Assembly: GCA_030612185.1 (NCBI GenBank)
Contig: JAUWOI010000013.1
Span: 1-21,116, forward strand
Length of the DNA stretch: 21,116 nucleotides
Direction of reading: 5' to 3'
From: Anaerolineae bacterium
GTDB taxonomy: Bacteria; Chloroflexota; Anaerolineae; B4-G1
The translations under genes and the position numbers were made by a program. The notes beneath the pieces are model-generated. The model made no database searches, was not told the DNA's origin, and worked only from the letters and a program-made list of their open reading frames with translations. This document shows, in pieces, positions 1 through 5,636 of the stretch. Numbering within the stretch: the first letter of the stretch is position 1; every line of letters begins with the position of its first letter.

Positions 1-17
1 TCCCTCGCAATGACGGG
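1..17. repeat. Partial dispersed repeat (CTCGCAATGACG family) inside the methylase frame
   Basis: The first bases contain CTCGCAATGACGG, which matches the end of the element at 3720-3848 and recurs at 5543-5635 and 9340-9540. The rest of this copy lies outside the window. It sits in the reading frame of the methylase and supplies the residues PSLRG. Confidence 0.7.
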
Positions 18-694
18 GGACGGTATTTTGGGTACAGGTGGCCTATGCGCTCCCAGGCGCGATCGCGCATCCACTCGCCGTAGTAGCGCACGTCGGCAGC
101 CAGGCCCGCCGCGCCCTTCCAGCCCGTGCTCCCGGCGGTGCCCTTCCGGTCGCGGGGGTTCACGGGGGGCATGTCGGCAAACTTGGGCGGGATCTCGATC
201 AGGGCCTTACAAATCATCACGGCCACCGGGTTCAGGTCGCTGGCGTGGGCCTCCAGGCCCAGGCGTTGGGCCTCCAGGGGGATCGAGCCGCCTCCGGCAA
301 AGGGGTCGAGCAGGGGCGGCGGGTTGCCGCCGGTTGCCAGGCGGATCAGGCGGCGGGCGGTCCCGATCACCTGCTCGTCGGTGGTGCTTTCCCACTGCAC
401 CAGCGTCTCGATAAAGTCGAACAGCCGCTGGCGGGGGGTGTCGTTCGCGGCGGCGTTCTTGCCGCGCGGCAGGTCGCGGCAGGCCTGGACAAATTCAGGC
501 GGCGCGTCGGGATCGTCGGGGTCGTCCACGAGAGAGGTAAAGATGACGGCGCGGCAGGCGGCCAGCGGCCGGCGCGCCCACCACAGGTGGAGGGTGCTGG
601 GATGGCCGTGGCGGATGGATTTCTCGCGGGCGCAGGCTTTGTTGATGGCTTCGAGGGGGAGGGCGACTTCGATCAGTTTTTTGCGGTAGGTCAT
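1..694 (-). CDS. DUF1156-type adenine-specific DNA methyltransferase, N-terminal part (runs off window)
   Basis: The frame is open from the ATG at 694 to the window edge, giving 231 codons. The N-terminus [19 protein letters not shown], followed by a HLWWARRP motif near residue 38, is typical of the DUF1156 family (COG1743, adenine-specific methylases with a Zn-ribbon). A cofactor-binding motif [15 protein letters not shown] lies near residue 128, followed by ASDLNPVAV. The catalytic DPPY-type motif would be further on, outside the window; family members are usually about 900 residues or more. At the edge the expected family sequence after HLYPK is replaced by YRPPSLRG, which is the translation of the dispersed CGTCATTGCGAGG repeat. 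The gene may therefore be interrupted or carry an in-frame repeat insertion. It is the last gene of the minus-strand defence run and probably the modification partner of the helicase at 5637-9194. The family call is firm; intactness is not known. Confidence 0.85.
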   Translation of the reverse strand, partial: MTYRKKLIEVALPLEAINKACAREKSIRHGHPSTLHLWWARRPLAACRAVIFTSLVDDPDDPDAPPEFVQACRDLPRGKNAAANDTPRQRLFDFIETLVQWESTTDEQVIGTARRLIRLATGGNPPPLLDPFAGGGSIPLEAQRLGLEAHASDLNPVAVMICKALIEIPPKFADMPPVNPRDRKGTAGSTGWKGAAGLAADVRYYGEWMRDRAWERIGHLYPKYRPPSLRG

Positions 695-721
695 TTATTA
701 CACCCTTGCCGGCATGGGATT

Positions 722-1435
722 TTAGATCAGGCAATCCAAAACATCTTGGGTAAACCGTTCGGCCTGGACACAAATGCGCCGCACTGTATTCCAGGTTTCG
801 GCGATACGGGTGGCGACTCTTCTATAATCACGTTCGTGTTTTTTGATCTCGCCATCTGTACGTTTGAACAGCTTGCCATATTTCTTGAGCGTCAACCGGT
901 AACCGGGATGATTGCGTCCACTTCTGATACATTCGTAGTCTTCACGTTCACACAAGCCATCACCGGGAAAAAGGGCCGCAAAGGTCCAACTCTCAGTGTC
1001 TTGAGCAGGGATAACCAGAATCACCTGGGGAGGGAGAGAGTTGTACCGCAGCCAGCATGTGATGACCCGTTGGAGTTGATCCGCCGTTGCGCTGGCTGGC
1101 GGGCAAGGCTGTTGTACGTTCAGAACCGGCTCCTCCTCGCCTTCCTGTAGATCGTTTTCATAGGCGATGTCTGCATCCACGTGAATGACCAAAAGGTCGA
1201 GCGGCGGGCCAGTGCCACCAGAGATAATCATACCCAGGCTTGAACCTGGGCGTTTCCAGGTTTGACGGCACCAGCGACGTACGCCTTTCCATCCTGTACC
1301 TGTCTCGCCAAACGTGGGGGTTGGTTGCAGAGGAAAATAGCGGTGTTCTGTAGGGTCGCCGGGCAATAGTCTGTCCAATACCGCTTCCAGTACCAACCGA
1401 TCAGTAGGTCCTTCTACGACTGTTGCAACGTTCAT
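722..1435 (-). CDS. TOPRIM-like (DUF4276-type) protein, partner of the adjacent ATPase
   Basis: This 237-residue protein has the acidic layout of a TOPRIM fold: VVEGPTDRLVLEAVL at the N-terminus with Glu8, then LLVIHVDADI with Asp87 and Asp89, and later AQDTESW near residues 144-150, a pattern seen in DUF4276 proteins. Such proteins commonly pair with an ATPase of the OLD/AAA_21 type, and ATPase plus TOPRIM nuclease pairs are established in antiviral systems such as OLD-family nucleases and PARIS. I prefer the ATG at 1435 because TCAGG precedes it; a GTG at 1447 lacks a ribosome-binding site. It follows the ATPase stop by about 15 bases and is surely co-transcribed with it. Nuclease activity is inferred from the motifs only. 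Confidence 0.7.
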   Translation of the reverse strand: MNVATVVEGPTDRLVLEAVLDRLLPGDPTEHRYFPLQPTPTFGETGTGWKGVRRWCRQTWKRPGSSLGMIISGGTGPPLDLLVIHVDADIAYENDLQEGEEEPVLNVQQPCPPASATADQLQRVITCWLRYNSLPPQVILVIPAQDTESWTFAALFPGDGLCEREDYECIRSGRNHPGYRLTLKKYGKLFKRTDGEIKKHERDYRRVATRIAETWNTVRRICVQAERFTQDVLDCLI

Positions 1436-1450
1436 CCTGACCCCCACGGA

Positions 1451-2611
1451 TTAGAAAAAGTCTGGGACACCACCTAGACGCCCCATGACCCACAAGTCTG
1501 AGAGGGATAACCCTTCCTGGGTGGCCTTGATGATCTCGTCAGAAACCTCCACCCGATCTACGCGGGTGGCACCCCGCCGGTCACGTTCTACAGTGAAAAG
1601 GCGGATGCGGTCATCGCTTAAATCCAAGCCATCCAGAACGAGTGGGTTATGAGTCGTCAACAATGCCTGTCGCGGCGGAATGACCTTTAGTATCTGCTGG
1701 CAAAAGAGTCGTATCGTCGCCCGGGCTAGTCGGGGATGCATAGCTTGATCCAAGTTCTCAATGGCGAAAAGACGCGGTGACTGGGGGTGGAGAGCCAGCA
1801 CCAAGGCAAACATCACATATAATGCTCCCTCACTGGCATCGTACGCAGAAAGATGGTTGCGCTTTTGGGCCATCCAGCGGTCAGTAAATCTAATTATATT
1901 GCGCATTGTGGGAACGGTGGGTGATACAATCTTGCGAGACGGGGGCACAACGGCAATCTCATCCACCCAGTCCAGCAGTTGCAGTAGATCATCCAAGTCG
2001 AGCTTCCCAAATTTGCCCCGTTCTTCATCCAGCAGTTCAGCGACCGCTTCGGCCAACTGTCCTCCCGCGAGGCCGACTGGTTTCCGCTGCGTGATATCCG
2101 TCGATGTTCCTCGCAATGCTGGTGTGTTAGGTGCAAAGATCGCATAATCAGCCAAAACGCGCTGAAGATCCTTCGCAGCCTCTGCGCCCTTGGGAACGTG
2201 ATAGTCAAAGGAAGTGTATAGCGGCCACTCGAATTCCTCATCATCGAACTTGAGGGTCACCGTAAACGGCTCAGTTTGCTCGTCCGGCTCTGGCCTATTG
2301 GGAAATCGTGCTTGACATTCAATTACCTGGTCGCCTTTACACCAGACCACTCGCAATACGACAGCTTTCATACCATCCCCACTTTCAAAGGAAGAAGTAA
2401 ACAGTGCCGCCGTAGGAGGACGAACGCCCCGTCGTAATAGGGCTTGATCATCTACGTGACCACTCATTGCAGCCCCCAAGAGTCCAATGGCCTCAAGGAG
2501 ATTGCTTTTGCCGCTGCCGTTAGCGCCAATGAATACATTGACGCGGCCCAGGTCTAGATTTTGGACATTTCTAAGCGACTTGAAGCCTTGCACCGTGATT
2601 TGGGTTAACAT
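1451..2611 (-). CDS. AAA_21 / OLD-like ABC-type ATPase
   Basis: This 386-residue protein begins MLTQITVQGFKSLRNV, the usual opening of RecF/OLD/SMC-like ATPases. Walker A is GANGSGKSN (residues 29-37). A signature-like SAYDASEGAL lies near 255-264, a Walker-B region LFAIENLDQAMHP at 281-293, and a switch histidine in TTHNP at 319-323. The C-terminus carries LSLSDLWVMGRLGG, often seen in ATPases paired with DUF4276 proteins. Asn replaces the usual catalytic Glu in the Walker-B region. The ATG at 2611 is chosen because GGGAGG lies about 8 bases upstream; an in-frame start at 2632 exists but is less likely. The start overlaps the end region of the DUF3883 fragment (stop 2605-2607). The likely role is the sensor/motor of a two-gene defence module with the TOPRIM protein. 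Confidence 0.8.
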   Translation of the reverse strand: MLTQITVQGFKSLRNVQNLDLGRVNVFIGANGSGKSNLLEAIGLLGAAMSGHVDDQALLRRGVRPPTAALFTSSFESGDGMKAVVLRVVWCKGDQVIECQARFPNRPEPDEQTEPFTVTLKFDDEEFEWPLYTSFDYHVPKGAEAAKDLQRVLADYAIFAPNTPALRGTSTDITQRKPVGLAGGQLAEAVAELLDEERGKFGKLDLDDLLQLLDWVDEIAVVPPSRKIVSPTVPTMRNIIRFTDRWMAQKRNHLSAYDASEGALYVMFALVLALHPQSPRLFAIENLDQAMHPRLARATIRLFCQQILKVIPPRQALLTTHNPLVLDGLDLSDDRIRLFTVERDRRGATRVDRVEVSDEIIKATQEGLSLSDLWVMGRLGGVPDFF

Positions 2612-2850
2612 GGTTTGCCTCCCAATTCCCACATCTTTTTAAGGTCATAATTCACACTGGTCACACCAAAATCTGGGTCCCTTATAAAGGGCTTTCGAAC
2701 ATACTGCACCGATTGAGACTGTCCGTCTTCTACTTCCACAATCGCCAGGATGTACTGCTCGGGAGAGTTGATGGCGGTCAGGATCTCGTCGCGGGTCACG
2801 GTCACCGCGTCGGCCCCGGCACGGCGGCCCCTTACTTCGATAACGATCAT
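2605..2850 (-). CDS. Free-standing DUF3883 domain, remnant of the helicase C-terminus
   Basis: The 81 residues match the last part of the helicase at 5637-9194: from IEVRGRRAGADAVTVTRDE through FGVTSVNYDLK about 77% of positions are identical by my count. Homology starts at the beginning of the ORF and ends close to the helicase stop, so this is a detached 3' end of a second helicase copy. The frame is intact, and its ATG overlaps the stop of the upstream PIN gene (ATGA), so it could still be translated by coupling. It contains none of the helicase motifs. It may be a neutral scar or a small DUF3883 protein with a role of its own; I cannot tell. Confidence 0.6.
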   Translation of the reverse strand: MIVIEVRGRRAGADAVTVTRDEILTAINSPEQYILAIVEVEDGQSQSVQYVRKPFIRDPDFGVTSVNYDLKKMWELGGKPC

Positions 2851-3284
2851 CGTTTCTCAACATCCAACATCTGCAAAAAGGCGGCTGGCGGGAGAACGGG
2901 GATACCGGCGAAAGGATGTAGTACCAACAGGTCCTGATCCCCACTGACGATCACGTCGGCTCTCCCGGCCACGGCCACCTCTAAAAACTTGTCGTCCTTG
3001 GAGTCGCGGCAAGCTGTGATCCGCTCCTCTTTACTCTCTAGCGGCACCACCGCTTCCCCGCGCAACAGGATGAGGCTGACGACGGCCTGGATGTCCTGGT
3101 CGGTCAACCGGTATTTGTCGCGGATGCGTGGCCGGTTGAGCACGTCAATCAGTTCTTCCAGAAGCGATTGGGCATAGAGCAGGGTGTAGTCGCCGTGGCG
3201 CAGGCGCAGCAGCACCGGGCCAACGGTGCCGGAGGGCTTGATCACGGCCCGCACCAGGATGTTGGTGTCAACGACGGCCCGCAT
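2847..3284 (-). CDS. PIN-domain toxin (COG1569-like)
   Basis: A 145-residue PIN-domain protein, the usual length for the family. The acidic active-site residues are visible: Asp6 in VVDTNILV, Glu43/Glu44 in LLEEL, Asp97/Asp98 in DSKDDKFLEVA, and Asp116 and Asp118 in SGDQDLL. PIN toxins of type II systems are Mg-dependent ribonucleases acting in the cytoplasm. The ATG overlaps the TGA of the upstream Phd-type antitoxin by one base (TGATG), which fits translational coupling and a toxin-antitoxin pair. At its 3' end the last codons overlap the ATG of the DUF3883 fragment, so the toxin was joined directly to helicase-derived sequence. Confidence 0.85.
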   Translation of the reverse strand: MRAVVDTNILVRAVIKPSGTVGPVLLRLRHGDYTLLYAQSLLEELIDVLNRPRIRDKYRLTDQDIQAVVSLILLRGEAVVPLESKEERITACRDSKDDKFLEVAVAGRADVIVSGDQDLLVLHPFAGIPVLPPAAFLQMLDVEKR

Positions 3285-3565
3285 CAGTCACCCAGTTCGG
3301 CCCGGGCAGCGGCCACGTCGGTAGCCACTTCTTCCTCGCCGACAGCCGCGTTTTGCTCCGCCATCCGGGTGACCAACCGGTCAAAGCGGGCCAGCACCTC
3401 TTGCTCTTGGAGCGCTTGAAAGCGGAGGAATTCCTCGTAGGGGATGAGGGCCGCCTCTGGCCTGCTGCCGCGCGTCAGGACGTAGGGGATATTTTCCTTG
3501 GCCACCTGGTCAAAGACAGGCCGGAAGCGGCGCTGTAGTTCGGTTACGCCAATGATTCTATGCAT
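3284..3565 (-). CDS. Phd/YefM-type antitoxin
   Basis: This 93-residue protein begins MHRIIGVTELQRRFRPVFDQVAKENIPYVLT..., followed by PEAALIPYEEFLRF, the typical Phd/YefM N-terminal DNA-binding fold. A long helical, acidic C-terminal tail (about residues 50-93) would wrap the PIN toxin. The ATG is preceded by AGAGGAG at good spacing. It precedes the toxin, overlaps it by one base, and has its own promoter (3604-3633) with a small palindrome that may be the autoregulatory operator. The family assignment is confident; the neutralisation role is inferred from pairing. Confidence 0.82.
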   Translation of the reverse strand: MHRIIGVTELQRRFRPVFDQVAKENIPYVLTRGSRPEAALIPYEEFLRFQALQEQEVLARFDRLVTRMAEQNAAVGEEEVATDVAAARAELGD

Positions 3566-3603
3566 CGTTCTCCTCTGGTGATGGAATATGTACCCTGGTA
3601 TGT

Positions 3604-3633
3604 ATTATACTACAGATTAGGTATTTGTGTAAG
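3604..3633 (-). promoter_or_regulatory. Promoter of the small PIN/Phd pair
   Basis: A perfect -10 box TATAAT (3604-3609) lies about 40 bases before the antitoxin ATG. A weak -35 (CTTACA, 3628-3633) is spaced by 18 bases. The -10 is part of the palindrome GTATAATAC, a plausible operator for autorepression by the Phd-type antitoxin. Confidence 0.55.
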
Positions 3634-3719
3634 CCGCGCTGCTGTAAACAGGCGGCGCGGGGCTCATATCCAAGATATCGAACGTCTTGTTCTCGTAGCA
3701 GAGCGGTTTAGTCGCATTA

Positions 3720-3848
3720 CGTCATCGCGAGCTGACCAAGCGGAGATTGCCACCGCGAGTACCACCGCGAGTACTCGTGGCGGGGCTCCACTGCGAGTAC
3801 TCGTGGCATGCGTGGCGGTGCTTCGTCGCTTCGCTCCTCGCAATGACG
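3720..3848. repeat. Dispersed repeat element with 12-bp inverted ends
   Basis: The ends CGTCATCGCGAG (3720-3731) and CTCGCAATGACG (3837-3848) are inverted repeats with one mismatch. The interior holds several CCGCGAGTAC / GAGTACTCGTGG blocks. The 25 bases at 3726-3750 recur exactly at 5548-5572. Related copies lie at 1-17, 5543-5635 and 9340-9540. The element abuts the methylase remnant at 3851. It has no coding capacity of its own, so it is REP- or MITE-like. Confidence 0.75.
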
Positions 3849-3850
3849 AG

Positions 3851-3923
3851 TCTCGCGGGCACTGGCTTTGTTGATGGCTTCGAGGGGCAGGGCGACTTCG
3901 ATGAGTTTCTTGCGGTAGATCAT
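3851..3923 (-). pseudogene. Remnant of the 5' end of a second DUF1156 methylase
   Basis: These 73 bases match the start of the methylase at 622-694 with 6 differences and no gap. They encode [20 protein letters not shown]..., 24 codons ending in ASARE, after which the frame enters the dispersed repeat (TRHCEERSDEA...) and stops near 3717. GGAG still precedes the ATG. It is a truncated duplicate marking an older methylase start at this place. Confidence 0.85.
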
Positions 3924-3942
3924 ACAATCTCCATTTGCTCAC

Positions 3943-3998
3943 GTTTGACGTTTCACGCTTGACGTTTGACGTTTGACGTTTCACAAATCACGTTTCAC
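3943..3998. repeat. Heptanucleotide tandem repeat, 8 units of GTTTGAC/GTTTCAC
   Basis: Eight adjacent 7-base units can be read: GTTTGAC, GTTTCAC, GCTTGAC, GTTTGAC, GTTTGAC, GTTTCAC, AAATCAC, GTTTCAC. The array overlaps the 3' end of the large PIN gene; the final codons and TGA stop of that gene (3988-3998) are made of repeat sequence. Confidence 0.8.
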
Positions 3999-4797
3999 GA
4001 GGAGTATAAATCTGTTTGCCCAAAACCTTCAACAAAGGCTCAAAGTGTTTGCGGTTGGTTGTATACAGAGGCACGTCTGGAGGGAGTTCCAACGCGATCA
4101 CCATATCACCCAGGTAGCGAGTGCAGTTGCGCCCACGTGCCAGGACTGGGTCGGCGAGAATCTGCCCCGCCAGGAGCGCCGTTCGCGCCAACGCCTGCCT
4201 GCGCAGACAGGCGCGCTCCTGGCTGTCGCTCAGCACCTGATTGATGCGCCGAACGTTCTCTTGCCATTCGGCCAGCCTTTCCGCCAGGGCACATTCCTTA
4301 ACGTGGCGAATGCACTGCGCTCGTAGGCGGTAGCGGTCTTGCAAGTCTGGAGCGGAGCCCGCCCTGAACGGCTCCGCTCTCTCTTGCGCCAGGCCACACT
4401 CGGTTGCATCAAGCAACGTGGCGACGCCAAACATAAACCGTCGCACCAGACCACCCGTGATGTAGGCCTCAAGTTGATCGGCGATATGCCCCCGGCCATA
4501 GATGCCCTCCCGGCGCACGTTGGCCCATAACAGGAGCATGCGGCTGGCCTCTCGTTTGTTGATGTGTTGTGCGATAGCCGTCACCACATCGTCCAGATGC
4601 TCCTGTTCCAGAACCAGACGATGTAGATAGATCGCGTCTCGGACCAGCGTGCGCAGGTATTCGCCTAGCACGTAGGTTGAGGTCATCAAACGATAGCCCG
4701 CCAGTTCCCGATGTAACACAGCCTGGCGCGCCCGACTACCCACGACCCGCTCAATCTGGATAGTGGTGTCGAGAAAAAGCGGTGGTTTGGCCGTCAA
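3988..4797 (-). CDS. Large PIN-like domain protein, putative toxin
   Basis: A 269-residue protein with PIN-like features at both ends: LFLDTTIQIERVVG with Asp10, TYVLGEYLRT with Glu46, and a C-terminal YLGDMVIALELPPDVPLYTTNRKHF with Asp231 and TTN at 246-248. This order (D, E, D, TTN) fits a PIN nuclease, but the middle (about residues 60-225) is a long helical insertion not found in ordinary VapC proteins of about 130-150 residues. The ATG overlaps the stop of the upstream gene by four bases (ATGA), which indicates coupling. Because the upstream protein starts like a Phd antitoxin, I infer a toxin-antitoxin or similar regulated nuclease pair. The substrate is unknown. The last codons lie in the heptanucleotide repeat, so the C-terminus may be recently altered. 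Confidence 0.65.
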   Translation of the reverse strand: MTAKPPLFLDTTIQIERVVGSRARQAVLHRELAGYRLMTSTYVLGEYLRTLVRDAIYLHRLVLEQEHLDDVVTAIAQHINKREASRMLLLWANVRREGIYGRGHIADQLEAYITGGLVRRFMFGVATLLDATECGLAQERAEPFRAGSAPDLQDRYRLRAQCIRHVKECALAERLAEWQENVRRINQVLSDSQERACLRRQALARTALLAGQILADPVLARGRNCTRYLGDMVIALELPPDVPLYTTNRKHFEPLLKVLGKQIYTPRET

Positions 4798-5357
4798 TCT
4801 GTTACCTCGTACAAAGACGCCAGATCCCCTTCTATGGGAAAGACCGCGTTTAACCCAACCGTCAAGAGTTGCTGATCAGCCTGTCCCACTTCTTCCAGGT
4901 CGAGTTCGCTCTTTAGCAAGAGCGATAACACACTGCTCAGTGTCTCTAATTGAGGTTCAGACAAGGATTGACCGCCCTCGCGGTGGTTCAGGATAACGTT
5001 CAGAATCGTGACGCCCAGGATACGATAGGGCTTGCCTAGCAGGCGGGTGGCCTCCCACACCTGGTGCGTTATCTCCTGAAGGGTATCCAGGAGCATGGCG
5101 TTTTCGACAGAACCCGGCTCAAGCCCTTCACGTGCCTCTGCCAGCAACGTTTGTACCTGCGCCACCAGTTGTTTCAATAGACTATGCGCGCCGCTCAACG
5201 CCAGACGTTGACCGCGTTGGTAAGTCTCATAGTCCAGGATGACGACCTGTGGCTGGTTGCGGTTGGTGATGACAACAGGGGTTGATCCACTGCTGACCTG
5301 GCGGATAAGAGAAGGAAGGTTGTCTCGTGCCTGGGTGATACTGAGTGTTGTTTCCAT
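4794..5357 (-). CDS. Elongated Phd-type antitoxin-like protein
   Basis: This 187-residue protein has a Phd/YefM-like N-terminus, METTLSITQARDNLPSLIRQV...PVVITNRNQPQVVILDYETY, covering about residues 1-48. A second, mostly helical part of about 130 residues follows, which I do not recognise; ordinary Phd antitoxins are 70-95 residues. The start is supported by GAGGTGAT just upstream. The gene has its own consensus promoter (5397-5425), and the CTGTACAG palindrome next to the -10 could be the operator it binds. It overlaps the large PIN gene by four bases. The long C-terminal part probably matches the long insertion of its partner. The antitoxin role is inferred. Confidence 0.65.
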   Translation of the reverse strand: METTLSITQARDNLPSLIRQVSSGSTPVVITNRNQPQVVILDYETYQRGQRLALSGAHSLLKQLVAQVQTLLAEAREGLEPGSVENAMLLDTLQEITHQVWEATRLLGKPYRILGVTILNVILNHREGGQSLSEPQLETLSSVLSLLLKSELDLEEVGQADQQLLTVGLNAVFPIEGDLASLYEVTD

Positions 5358-5388
5358 AGATCACCTCGTTCGCTTTCTGTCCATTTTC

Positions 5389-5396
5389 CTGTACAG
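5389..5396. promoter_or_regulatory. CTGTACAG palindrome, candidate operator
   Basis: A perfect 8-base palindrome lies directly downstream of the -10 box of the large PIN/Phd pair. A further CTGT half-site occurs a few bases nearer the gene (5377-5380). Phd-type antitoxins commonly bind short palindromes here to repress their own promoter. Confidence 0.4.
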
Positions 5397-5425
5397 ATTA
5401 TAAGCCGGTTGGCGCATTGTGTCAA
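5397..5425 (-). promoter_or_regulatory. Consensus promoter of the large PIN/Phd pair
   Basis: TTGACA (5420-5425) and TATAAT (5397-5402) are both perfect and separated by 17 bases. The ATG of the antitoxin-like gene lies about 40 bases downstream. Confidence 0.85.
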
Positions 5426-5467
5426 CTCCATCTTTCTGCTACTTCCGGCACATTGCGGGCGTACAGT

Positions 5468-5500
5468 ATCTCGTTGCGGGTGACGGTGACTGTGTCGGCC
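5468..5500 (-). pseudogene. Short scar of the helicase DUF3883 coding region
   Basis: These 33 bases differ at only two positions from the helicase segment near 5818-5850 and encode ADTVTVTRNEI on the minus strand. Sequence on both sides is unrelated to the helicase. It is a third trace of the helicase 3' end in the window, located just upstream of the large PIN/Phd pair. Confidence 0.65.
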
Positions 5501-5542
5501 ACTGACCCTCCCCCGGTTTGGTGGACAGGGAGTTAAGCAAAG

Positions 5543-5635
5543 GTTATCGCGAGCTGACCAAGCGGAGATTGCTTCGTCGCTTCGCTCCTCGCAATGACGG
5601 GTTCATGATGGCGCTTTGCTCCTCGCAATGACAGG
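5543..5635. repeat. Dispersed repeat element after the helicase gene
   Basis: It begins with TATCGCGAGCTGACCAAG, sharing 25 identical bases (5548-5572) with the copy at 3726-3750, and ends in two successive GCTCCTCGCAATGAC blocks (around 5586-5597 and 5620-5631). It abuts the 3' end of the helicase gene. Confidence 0.75.
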
Positions 5636-5636
5636 A

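Noticed and set aside
38..1150. 370-codon plus-strand ORF covering the left end
   Set aside because: It runs antisense to the DUF1156 methylase and TOPRIM genes, both of which have clear family motifs; the translation shows no recognisable domain and is a high-GC shadow frame.
3943..3998. Replication iterons
   Set aside because: No Rep gene, AT-rich region or DnaA boxes nearby; the array overlaps a toxin gene end and looks like a chromosomal repeat.
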